A DNA stretch of 64,000 bases from DHVE2 group archaeon (GTDB lineage Archaea > Thermoplasmatota > Thermoplasmata > Thermoplasmatales > Aciduliprofundaceae). Positions within the stretch are counted from its first letter, which is position 1, and the number at the start of each line of letters is the position of its first letter. The notes beneath the pieces are model-generated. The model searched no databases. It was not told the origin of the DNA and was given only the letters and a program-made list of their open reading frames with translations. Made by a program: the position numbers and the translations under genes. The stretch lies in contig JALVVV010000049.1 in assembly GCA_027023265.1 (NCBI GenBank), positions 62,001-126,000 on the forward strand, written 5' to 3'. Positions 1 to 8,719 of the stretch are shown one piece after another.

Positions 1-475
1 CTACAATTCTCACTATTGCCTTGTCCCCATTCCTTAAAATTCTCTTTGACTCTTTACCGATAAGTCTCTTACCCTCAACGTCCACATCTATAATATCGTC
101 CATCACCTGACTTATGTGCAGCAGCCCGTCCAACGGACCTATCCTAAGAAACGCACCAAACTTGAGAACATCCACCACAGAACCCAAAACCACTTCCTGA
201 ATCTCTGGATGGTAAGCCAGAGCCTTGAATCTGACCTTTTGATATACCGCTCCATCTCCGGGGACAATTACTCCATCACCTATTCTTTTCAAATCCATAA
301 GTAGAACTATCACATATTTTCTCTCACCTGCATCCTTAACCTCTTCACGCGAGAATGAATAAACACTACCCTCAATTTTATCAACCGCAAGTTGCCAAAC
401 AATCTCATCAACGTCCTCGCCTAACATTGGGGGCGGTATGCGGATTACCTCCTCTCTTTCCACTATCAAATACAT
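1..475 (-). CDS. rpo7: DNA-directed RNA polymerase subunit Rpo7 (RpoE'), 3' end truncated by window
   Basis: Manual minus-strand translation MYLIVEREEVIRIPPPMLGEDVDEIVWQLAVDKIEGS...GAVYQKVRFKALAYHPEIQEVVLGSVVDVLKFGAFLRIGPLDGLLHISQ, with S1-like domain; open to the window edge. Confidence 0.9.
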   Translation of the reverse strand, partial: MYLIVEREEVIRIPPPMLGEDVDEIVWQLAVDKIEGSVYSFSREEVKDAGERKYVIVLLMDLKRIGDGVIVPGDGAVYQKVRFKALAYHPEIQEVVLGSVVDVLKFGAFLRIGPLDGLLHISQVMDDIIDVDVEGKRLIGKESKRILRNGDKAIVRIV

Positions 476-545
476 GGGTGGGCGTAAGTTTACAGTGTTT
501 ATAAATTTTCCCATTTATGTCGCAGGAAATTATCTTAAAACCCGT

Positions 546-2138
546 TCACAAGCCCAACCTTTTCCCACGATGCTCGACAATTTCTCCATTAACTATTCTA
601 TATGCCAGAATAACCCCTTTCACCTCTGTAATGTACGCAATATTTTTACCCCGTGACACAAACCATCTTTTTCCATGCTTTGAATACGGGAACTTGACCA
701 TTATTTCGCGAGGTATATCCCTCCTGCTAACCTCCACCATATTTGAGCAGGCGCTACATACTCCATTTTTGAGCTCATCTTTCCCTACGATTCTGCCACA
801 AATTTTACAGGATGATGAATGCTCTTCGCAGTACTCCTTACCGCTTAACTCAGAGATAAAAACATGCTGCTCGCACAGGGATGCATTGCATATCGAGCAA
901 TGATGTGTATGCTCATCGCACAGGGGTGCATTGCATATCGAGCAATGATGTGTATGCTCATCGCACAGGGGTGCATTGCATACGGAGCAGCGATTTATCT
1001 CATCATTCGCCAAAGCAACACCACATGTCTTGCATCGTACTTCTGGAATTACCCACTTACCACCATAGCTCTTTTCTAAGTGCTCCTTGCAGTACCATTT
1101 TCCATCAAGCTCCACTGCACAATTTTCGCAAACGTTTTTTCCACATATGGCACATTTGTGTATGTGTTCAGGGCACACATCTGAGCCACAAACATCGCAA
1201 ACTCTAACATGCATAGGACCTATCGTTGAACCGCAAACGGAACAATGATAAGTATGCTCTTCGCACAACGGCGCATTGCAAACTGAGCATCTATTAACGT
1301 GGTCAGGGCACATTTCGTTACTGCAAAATTTGCATTTGGTAGCATGCTCTGAGCAAATGGGCTCGTGACAAGTGGAGCAGTAGTGAACGTGTTCATCACA
1401 TAACGGGGCATGGCAAACTTTGCATTCTTTTGCATTAATCATAGGCTTTCCGCATTCCTTGCACTCCTTAAGGCAACTCTCACAGGATATGCCATCGACT
1501 GTGAGATAGAACTCCATTGCACTTTTTCCACAACCCTCGCACCTTAAATCGTGCTCACCAGTAAGTGTGTCAAACTTCCAGGTAAGCTCTTCATCTGCAA
1601 ATTTATTCTTGAGTCGAGAATGGTGAATTTCAACAGGCGCATGTATCTCCAAAAGGGCAACAGGCTCTATTTTAACAACAAGCTCCGGTAACTCGGCATT
1701 TTCTCTCCTCTCAATCTCAGCCTTTATCCTCTCAACCTCTTCGTATTTTTCCTCCCGCATGTTCTCTTCAAGAACCCTTTTAAGATGTGCTATAACCTCC
1801 CGTCTCTCTTTTTCGAGCTCCCTGTGAAATTTTGCCTCTTCTTTCTCTCCCCTTTCCCTGATTTCTTCTATTATCTCGGGGGGTATCTTAAACTCAGATG
1901 TTCCCTTTGAACTTTCAAACTCGGCTCCTTTCAAAATATCCGGGTTCATTTTACCATCCGGGCCCCACAGGTACTCTCTCAATTCCGTCTTGGATTCCTT
2001 ACCTATGTATCTCACCTGTATGGCAAAAGAGTGAAAAACGCGGTCCCGCTCGAAGACGTCATCCACGAGCGTGGCATTTTTAAAATCTGGCTTTTTTCTC
2101 CTGATTTTAACAGCAGAAAAGGAGTCCATGTTAAACAC
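546..2138 (-). CDS. Cys/His-rich protein with tandem B-box/zinc-ribbon-like repeats
   Basis: 530 aa ORF with many CxxC..CxxH repeats (CSICNAPLCDEHTHHC); start overlaps the end of the SNF2 helicase gene. Confidence 0.85.
   Translation of the reverse strand: MFNMDSFSAVKIRRKKPDFKNATLVDDVFERDRVFHSFAIQVRYIGKESKTELREYLWGPDGKMNPDILKGAEFESSKGTSEFKIPPEIIEEIRERGEKEEAKFHRELEKERREVIAHLKRVLEENMREEKYEEVERIKAEIERRENAELPELVVKIEPVALLEIHAPVEIHHSRLKNKFADEELTWKFDTLTGEHDLRCEGCGKSAMEFYLTVDGISCESCLKECKECGKPMINAKECKVCHAPLCDEHVHYCSTCHEPICSEHATKCKFCSNEMCPDHVNRCSVCNAPLCEEHTYHCSVCGSTIGPMHVRVCDVCGSDVCPEHIHKCAICGKNVCENCAVELDGKWYCKEHLEKSYGGKWVIPEVRCKTCGVALANDEINRCSVCNAPLCDEHTHHCSICNAPLCDEHTHHCSICNASLCEQHVFISELSGKEYCEEHSSSCKICGRIVGKDELKNGVCSACSNMVEVSRRDIPREIMVKFPYSKHGKRWFVSRGKNIAYITEVKGVILAYRIVNGEIVEHRGKRLGL
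871..1005 (-). repeat. 45-bp tandem repeat (2 near-identical copies plus a diverged third) inside the Cys/His-rich gene
   Basis: tcgcacaggg starts at 871, 916 and 961; encodes the repeated 15 aa unit (CSICNAPLCDEHTHH). Confidence 0.85.
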
Positions 2139-3798
2139 CCCCTATACCAAGGTTGAACTGAGAAAATATGGAATCGTTTAGCTCCATGCTCCTCTCGTAC
2201 CTGCTTCTTATCTTTTCAAGATCATCACCCAGCATATCAAGCCGGGTTGCAATATCTTCCCTGTCCCGAGAACTCATTATTATATCAGCTATTATACTCT
2301 CAAAATTTCTCTCAAGGGAGCCAAGTATGGCATCTACCTCGCCAACCACACTCCTGAACAGATTTATCTTCCGGTCCAATATCCAAAGTATGTGCTCTTC
2401 TATAGTATCCTCATAAGCTAAATTAACAACGTAAACGTCGCGCACCTGGCCAATCCTGTGTATCCTGCCAATTCTCTGCTCCACCTTCATGGGATTCCAA
2501 GGGAGGTCAAAATTAATCATAACGTTCTCAAATTGCAGGTTCAGACCCTCCCCACCAGAATCGGTGGCTATTAAAAAGCCCCTTTTCTTTTTGAATTCTT
2601 CAATAGTCCTACTTTTTTCTTCCCTGCTCATGCCCCCATGATAAGTTAGAACGTGATAACCGGAATCCTGCAAAAAGTCATCAATTTCGCGCATGGTCTC
2701 AAGATAGGTAGTAAAAATCACCCCACCCTCAACGCTCTCCGCCACCTTCTCAAGAAGCTCTAATTTGGTAAATGGAGAGTCCATAGCGGCTCTGTATATT
2801 TTAAGCAAAGCCTCCCGCCCATGGAGATTTTTCTCCCGTTTTAGGGCTTTCCATGCCATCTTCGCAACTGTTCTTGGAGAAGATGTAGCCGCTTTCGCGT
2901 AAGAAATAACCCGGAGTTTGTTCTCCTCACTTCGCAAAAAATCCAGTATCAAATCGTAAAGAGCACGCTCTTTTCCATCCATCCGGGCAACATGAGTCTT
3001 TACAACCCGCTCGGTAAAATCTACAAAAACGTCTCTTCTCCTATTTCTCACCATAATCTCCGATAGCTTTCTTTTCAGTTCTTCCTGATTTTTTATGCTC
3101 TGACCCTTCTTATCAGAGAAGTACTGAGATTCAAACTCTCGATATGTCCCAAATATCCCCGGCCTGAGAAGGTCTCCCAGATAGTATATTTCCTTCAGAG
3201 AATTGCTAACAGGCGTGGCAGTCAATAGAAGCATGAATTTAGAGTTTAGTTCGCGCAAAAGCCGGTAATTCTGGGTTTTAGGATTTCTAACATGATGCGC
3301 TTCATCAACCACAACCATATCCCATGACCTGCCAACAACGTTGTTCCTGTACCTTTCCCTTTTGGCCAGATGAATGGAGGCTATCACAAAGTGCTCCAGA
3401 AATTCCTCGGGAGAAGTGGCTATTGAGAAATTCATGTTGAACTTTTCCTCAAGCTCAGTTTTCCACTGCTGAACGAGGGATGCCGGTGCAAGAATGAGCG
3501 CACTGCTAACCTCATCCCTAAGTATTTTTTCTTTCAATATCAATCCCGCTTCAATAGTTTTTCCAAGCCCCACTTCGTCTCCAAGTATGGCCCTGCAATC
3601 CATGTCGTATATTACCTTCTTTGCCACCTCTATCTGATGGGGCATCGGTTTTATAGGAATACTGTTTACCACCAAAAGCTCCTCGTGTATCCTCCTCCTT
3701 GCCCTGTTTAATGCAGCAATATATCCTTCCAAAGTTCCGGATAAATTCTCTGGAAAATCCTCAACTACGAGTTTCACGGAGAGGGATTGGAGCAGCAT
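2131..3798 (-). CDS. SNF2/HepA-family DEAD-like helicase
   Basis: GDEVGLGKTIEAGL, VVDEAHHVRN, LLTATPVSN, QRIGRIHRIGQ motifs. Confidence 0.93.
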   Translation of the reverse strand: MLLQSLSVKLVVEDFPENLSGTLEGYIAALNRARRRIHEELLVVNSIPIKPMPHQIEVAKKVIYDMDCRAILGDEVGLGKTIEAGLILKEKILRDEVSSALILAPASLVQQWKTELEEKFNMNFSIATSPEEFLEHFVIASIHLAKRERYRNNVVGRSWDMVVVDEAHHVRNPKTQNYRLLRELNSKFMLLLTATPVSNSLKEIYYLGDLLRPGIFGTYREFESQYFSDKKGQSIKNQEELKRKLSEIMVRNRRRDVFVDFTERVVKTHVARMDGKERALYDLILDFLRSEENKLRVISYAKAATSSPRTVAKMAWKALKREKNLHGREALLKIYRAAMDSPFTKLELLEKVAESVEGGVIFTTYLETMREIDDFLQDSGYHVLTYHGGMSREEKSRTIEEFKKKRGFLIATDSGGEGLNLQFENVMINFDLPWNPMKVEQRIGRIHRIGQVRDVYVVNLAYEDTIEEHILWILDRKINLFRSVVGEVDAILGSLERNFESIIADIIMSSRDREDIATRLDMLGDDLEKIRSRYERSMELNDSIFSQFNLGIGGV

Positions 3799-3854
3799 AT
3801 TTTAGGGTTGCGATTCTTAAAATTATAGCAACAAATAACGATAATAGCTAAAAA

Positions 3855-3906
3855 ATGCGGGGGCTGGGATTTGAACCCAGGAACCCCTACGGGACTGGCC
3901 CCTCAA
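3855..3906. repeat. attL: 52-bp copy of the tRNA-Leu 3' half
   Basis: atgcgggggctgggatttgaacccaggaacccctacgggactggcccctcaa, identical to 28875-28926. Confidence 0.95.
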
Positions 3907-4707
3907 CCGTACCGGTTTTCTCTGGATTACGCGTCTGTAAAGGCGGATTTTACGGTATGGCTAAGCAAGAGAGTCACATCCGAAAAATACGTGAAGGCCA
4001 TCATAAGCACCCTTGATAGATTTGTTGGAACTAAAATCATTAGTGACCTCCATGAACTATGGGAAATACGAGAAAAAGCAACCGGCAAGAAGTATATAGT
4101 CCTTGCACTCCGAAATCTACTGAACTATTATGAGGAATTTGATCTCATAGACCCAGGAACCTTGGTGAAATATCGAAGGATACTGAAAGTTGTTCGCTCT
4201 AACGTGGATAATTACATCCCTTCTAATGAAGAGGTGATAAAAGCATACAACGAGATTAACGACGACAGATACCGCGCCCTGTTTTTGCTTCTTACTGTGT
4301 CTGGGTTAAGAGTCATTGAGGGAGTGCGCTTGATAAATAATTTTGATAGATCAAGAGCTCATATTGCGGATAACTTTGTTCGTTTACCAATATTCTCTTT
4401 GCGGGGTACCAAGCGTTCTTACTATGCATACATGCCTGTGAATATCTTTGAAGTTATGAATAGGTATGAAATAACCGACAGGGGCGTAACCAATTATTTC
4501 GCAAGGCGTACACTCTCAACCAAGTACCTGCGCAAGTGGAACTACAACTTCCTCATCATGCACAACGTGCCGGAGAGCGTGGCAGATTTCATTCAGGGCC
4601 GCAGTCCCGTGAGTGTTGGCTCAATGCATTATCTGGCGAAGGTGAAGCAGGCCGATTACTGGTACCCGCAGGTGGTGGATGAGATGGTAAAGGTGTTTGA
4701 ACCATAA
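3871..4707 (+). CDS. SSV-type tyrosine recombinase, C-terminal portion int(C)
   Basis: Catalytic-type motifs LLTVSGLRVIEG and a C-terminal YW/Y region; the reading frame continues into the att repeat (CGGWDLNPGTPTGLAPQ). Confidence 0.85.
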   Translation: MNPGTPTGLAPQPYRFSLDYASVKADFTVWLSKRVTSEKYVKAIISTLDRFVGTKIISDLHELWEIREKATGKKYIVLALRNLLNYYEEFDLIDPGTLVKYRRILKVVRSNVDNYIPSNEEVIKAYNEINDDRYRALFLLLTVSGLRVIEGVRLINNFDRSRAHIADNFVRLPIFSLRGTKRSYYAYMPVNIFEVMNRYEITDRGVTNYFARRTLSTKYLRKWNYNFLIMHNVPESVADFIQGRSPVSVGSMHYLAKVKQADYWYPQVVDEMVKVFEP

Positions 4708-4804
4708 TTTGGCCATGACTGTCAGAGAAACAGGATTTCATGTTGTCATATCATGAGTAGACAGTAAAAAGCAATAGTGTCCAATTATTTAGAGACACAT
4801 TTAT

Positions 4805-4824
4805 ATACCATTTTTGCATGGTAT
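4805..4824. promoter_or_regulatory. Inverted repeat ATACCAT-N6-ATGGTAT just upstream of the ATPase start
   Basis: Perfect 7-bp arms adjacent to a TATA-like ttatata; ATG at 4830. Confidence 0.4.
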
Positions 4825-4829
4825 GAAAC

Positions 4830-6023
4830 ATGGAAGAAATTCTTTACAGGTCAAACCCTTGGTGGAGTGGCGAGTTCAAGGCGCCCGGAATAAAGAGAAA
4901 TGATTACCTCTCTCAACTTTTTAGATTGCAAGGCACCAACGATGTGATTTTGATAACTGGGTTAAGAAGGGTTGGAAAGACCACCCTAATATATCAACTG
5001 GTGGAAGAACTGCTTTGTGAGGTGGACCCGAAGAGAATATTTTACGTTTCTCTTGATAATTTAGCGTTGAAGGATTACACAATACTTGAAATCGTTGATG
5101 AATACCGAAAAATACAATCTCTCAGGCACAACGACTTTGTCTATCTTTTCTTTGATGAAGTACACGTTAAGAAAGATTATGAAATACAGCTTAAGAACAT
5201 CTATGATATGGGCTCCGCAAAAATATACGCCTCCGGGTCTGCCAGTCTTGAGTTGATAATGAGAAGTCCGTATTTAACAGGGAGGCAGAGGGTGGTTCGT
5301 GTTTATCCTTTAAATTTCAAAGAATATCTACTTTTTACAAACAACGAAATTACCCCTGCGGATGCACATCTTTATCCCAAATTAGCGGAAGAGTATGCCA
5401 CAATGGGTGGGTTACCAGAATATGTAAAAACAAGGGATCTGAATTATCTCCAATCTCTTCTAGACACCATCATATACAGAGATATTGCAGGGACTCATGG
5501 GATAAGAAACGTTGAAAAACTCACGGATACTTTGGCATGCTTGGCGAAGAGTGTGGGCACACCTGCAAGCCTCAGAAAAATTGCCAGATGCGTTGGAATA
5601 TCCAAAGATGAGGTAAGCGACATACTGTATTTCTTCAAGGAGGCAAATTTGATATACGATGTGGAGAGAGAAGGAAAACTATCTGAGAGAAAGGTATCCC
5701 CAAGAAAAATATACCTTGCGGATACTGGATTTTTCACGGTAATAGTGGACAAAATAAATTTGGGAGTTATTGTGGAAAATCTGGTGTATTTAAAGCTAAG
5801 GCAGCAAGGGGAGGTGCGGTATCATCGCGCATCAGGGCTCGAAGTGGATTTTGTTCGTGACAAAATGGCATGGGAGTCAAAATACAAAGACCACATCACC
5901 GAGGATGACTTGAAGAATCTGAGAAATTTGAGGAGTTATTCTAAGACGGTTATAACCAGAACAAAAGAGGGAGATATGAACGGAGTGAAATTGATTCCGC
6001 TATGGCGGTTTCTGTTACAGTGA
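4830..6023 (+). CDS. AAA family ATPase with C-terminal DUF4143-like domain
   Basis: TGLRRVGKTTLIYQL Walker A, LFFDEVH Walker B, LEVDFV near the C-terminus. Confidence 0.85.
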   Translation: MEEILYRSNPWWSGEFKAPGIKRNDYLSQLFRLQGTNDVILITGLRRVGKTTLIYQLVEELLCEVDPKRIFYVSLDNLALKDYTILEIVDEYRKIQSLRHNDFVYLFFDEVHVKKDYEIQLKNIYDMGSAKIYASGSASLELIMRSPYLTGRQRVVRVYPLNFKEYLLFTNNEITPADAHLYPKLAEEYATMGGLPEYVKTRDLNYLQSLLDTIIYRDIAGTHGIRNVEKLTDTLACLAKSVGTPASLRKIARCVGISKDEVSDILYFFKEANLIYDVEREGKLSERKVSPRKIYLADTGFFTVIVDKINLGVIVENLVYLKLRQQGEVRYHRASGLEVDFVRDKMAWESKYKDHITEDDLKNLRNLRSYSKTVITRTKEGDMNGVKLIPLWRFLLQ

Positions 6024-6041
6024 CCCATAATATGAAGGAAA

Positions 6042-6290
6042 TTAGGAAATATCTTTTTTCTTATTTTTCTCTCGTATTTTCTTCAGCTCGTTGTAGAGCA
6101 TCATCATATATACCTTTCCATCTTCATCCGAGTGCTTGCCCTTAGCCCATGCGAGAAGCTCCGTTTCTATTATCAGAAGTTTTATTTTTTCTCCATTCGT
6201 TTCCGCGGCACTGGAGATGAGATCTTCAATTTTCTTCTCAGACTGCACAATAACAAACAGGTCTCCTTCTTTCATTTTCATTTCTTTCAC
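6042..6290 (-). CDS. Small hypothetical protein
   Basis: 82 aa ORF, charged and plausible composition. Confidence 0.5.
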   Translation of the reverse strand: MKEMKMKEGDLFVIVQSEKKIEDLISSAAETNGEKIKLLIIETELLAWAKGKHSDEDGKVYMMMLYNELKKIREKNKKKDIS

Positions 6291-6747
6291 CGCATGATAA
6301 TATGCTTTGAAAATATTTATATTTTATGTTTGATAAATTAGGCAACTGCGTAATTGCCTGATTTTTCTGGTTACGCAAGTGCGGAATGAAAAGAGTGTTA
6401 TTTTACCAAAATTGAAGTATAGTTAAAAATCGGCACACATCGTTTTTCTACGCGTTGGCCCCGCTGGCCGATATGACCGCGTGTATCTGACACGGGGGTG
6501 TGTTTTTATCTCTCTTTCTGTTGCGTGTATAATATGCCCGGCCAATGCGGCCATTATGTCCACACCCGTGTCCGCATCTGCGATTTATCTGCGAGAGCGG
6601 AGCCAAAGGCGGAGCTATCTTGCTTTTGATTTATTTTGCGCAACATAGACGAAGTAAGCACTCAATTTTTCGATTTACAATGTGGATTATATATGCAAAA
6701 TGGATAATTTTATATATTCTTTATCCATGTCCTACTAGAGGGATATT

Positions 6748-8034
6748 ATGTATTGTGAATACATATCTAATCGGACAACAGAACAAATGTTGGATAGCGT
6801 TTTGAAAAAATTGAAACATGAGCCCTACCGTGGACATAAAAATGAGGAAAAAAGAAAAACTTTTCTAAGTGAGGAGGAGTACGTTTATATCTACGACCAC
6901 TTAAGTGAATTTGCCTACGCTGCGGAGGGTCTTGATGAGCACCAAATTGAAAGCGCTTTGAAGATAGCAATAAAGAGGCAAGAAAAGATTACACCATATA
7001 TTTTCAGAGATTATAGAGTAGAAGATGATATAAATAAAGTATACGTCCGTTCATCTCATAGTTTTGAGGATGTGGGGGGATTTGAATTTTTAAAAGAATG
7101 GGCGCGAAGAAATGTGCTCTCTCCAGATACTAAAAAAGATGTGAGAATATTATTGGCAGGTCCTAGCGGATCTGGTAAAACTTGGTTTGTAGAAGGTCTC
7201 GCAGGCGAGTCATATAAGCCGATTTTTAATATGGAACATGCGTATATTCACTCGAGATATGCCCAAAGAGAAGGGATTAAATACGATCTTTTCTGGGAAG
7301 ATGTCAAAGAAATAAGGCTTTCTAAAATGCCAATTTACTTCGAAGAAATAGGAACAAATATCTCTGGGGTGAATTTTCATATACATTATATTTTAAATGT
7401 AACTAAAAACAGACACTATGAAGATTTTGTTGATGCTTTAAAAAGGCACCCAGAAGGGAAATGTCTCAAAATAATTAGGAGATTTTTTAATTATGAGAAA
7501 GAGAAAAAAATAAGCAATTTTGAGGCAGAATATCTTCAAGAGTGGATGCTTCATGGCTTTATGTCCATGCCCTCTAAAGAACAAGTAGTTATAGGCGATG
7601 TTAGACACATTCGAGAATTTCCAACCGAAGGGTTAGACTTGTGGCACTTTAATAAGATTTTTTATATGTCTCCTCCATCTTACGAAGACAGGTTAGAAAT
7701 CCTTAAAATACATGGCTTAAAACTAAGTAAACCAAAAGTTCCTTATGAAGATAGCTTTTTTGAAAAAATAAATGAAGTTATACCAATTGTATATCCTGCA
7801 GTAATAGTGAGTCTGTTAAGTGAAACAGGACATATTGCACGTTTAGAAAAAGCACAAGTAATCAAATTTGAACATTTCCAAGAAGCGTTGGATACTAGGT
7901 ATTCTGAAGAAATAAGGGGCAGAATAATAGATGACATTAGAAATGATATTGAGTATCTTGAGAGCTTACCCTCGGAATATATAGACAAAAACAGCATAAA
8001 ATATGCAGACCACGTGATAAATGAGTTTGAGTAA
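6748..8034 (+). CDS. Divergent AAA+ ATPase
   Basis: SFEDVGGFEFLKEWARR, GPSGSGKT Walker A, MPIYFEEIGT Walker B-like, FNKIFYMSPPSYEDRLEILKIHG. Confidence 0.75.
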   Translation: MYCEYISNRTTEQMLDSVLKKLKHEPYRGHKNEEKRKTFLSEEEYVYIYDHLSEFAYAAEGLDEHQIESALKIAIKRQEKITPYIFRDYRVEDDINKVYVRSSHSFEDVGGFEFLKEWARRNVLSPDTKKDVRILLAGPSGSGKTWFVEGLAGESYKPIFNMEHAYIHSRYAQREGIKYDLFWEDVKEIRLSKMPIYFEEIGTNISGVNFHIHYILNVTKNRHYEDFVDALKRHPEGKCLKIIRRFFNYEKEKKISNFEAEYLQEWMLHGFMSMPSKEQVVIGDVRHIREFPTEGLDLWHFNKIFYMSPPSYEDRLEILKIHGLKLSKPKVPYEDSFFEKINEVIPIVYPAVIVSLLSETGHIARLEKAQVIKFEHFQEALDTRYSEEIRGRIIDDIRNDIEYLESLPSEYIDKNSIKYADHVINEFE

Positions 8035-8041
8035 CTCTTTT

Positions 8042-8719
8042 TTATATTTTTAATAAATATCCATTCTCCCGCAGCCACTCTGCCCTTTCTTCGTAATCGG
8101 GTAGCACCACGCGCACCGCGTTCCAGAAATTTTTAGTGTGGTTCTTCACCCTAAGGTGCACCAGCTCGTGTACCACCACGTAGTCCACTACGTTTATCGG
8201 AGCCATTATCAGGCGCCACGAAAAGTTTATGTTGCCGCTCGGAGAGCATGAACCCCACCTGCGCCGAGCATCTGTGATGTTTATCTTGTTGTATTTTAAC
8301 CCCATCATATTTGAATAGAACTTTGCACGCTCTTCGATCTTCTCATACGCTTTACTCTTGTACCAATCCACGAACACCTCTCTAGCATTTAGAAGGTATT
8401 GTTTAGATAAATAGAAATACCCCTGCAACTTTAAAGGAACATCTTGGGACTCTACAATTTTCAACCTGTAATTGCGCCCAAGATACAAAAACCCCTCTCC
8501 ATTCACAAACTCTTTCTCTTTGAATGGCGGGTCTCTAGACTTCACCTCTTCCAATTTCTTCTTGATCCACGGTTCTTTCTCTGCAAGCATCTTTTGTATT
8601 ACCGCATCACTGGCGTTCTTGGGCGCTCTCACTTCAACAGTACCATCATCCAAAACACGAATCGCTATTGTCTTTCTGTTGGTTCTGATTATGCGGTCCA
8701 CATCCACGATGCTCCTCAC
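8042..8719 (-). CDS. YgjP/DUF45-like (M48-type) zinc metallopeptidase
   Basis: VVDYVVVHELVHLRVKNHTKNFWNAV HExxH motif with conserved RRRWGSCSPSGNINFSWRL. Confidence 0.9.
   Translation of the reverse strand: MRSIVDVDRIIRTNRKTIAIRVLDDGTVEVRAPKNASDAVIQKMLAEKEPWIKKKLEEVKSRDPPFKEKEFVNGEGFLYLGRNYRLKIVESQDVPLKLQGYFYLSKQYLLNAREVFVDWYKSKAYEKIEERAKFYSNMMGLKYNKINITDARRRWGSCSPSGNINFSWRLIMAPINVVDYVVVHELVHLRVKNHTKNFWNAVRVVLPDYEERAEWLRENGYLLKI

Noticed and set aside
871-1005. 45-bp direct repeats as a short CRISPR-like array
   Set aside because: Repeats are contiguous without unique spacers and encode metal-binding units in frame.
6440-6640. Canonical archaeal ORB/mini-ORB origin
   Set aside because: No recognisable ORB consensus found by eye; only element-specific repeats are present.
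6545-6805. 86-aa ORF in the left GC-rich patch
   Set aside because: Low-plausibility sequence (MRPLCPHPCPHLRF), overlaps the AAA+ start; patch better treated as non-coding.
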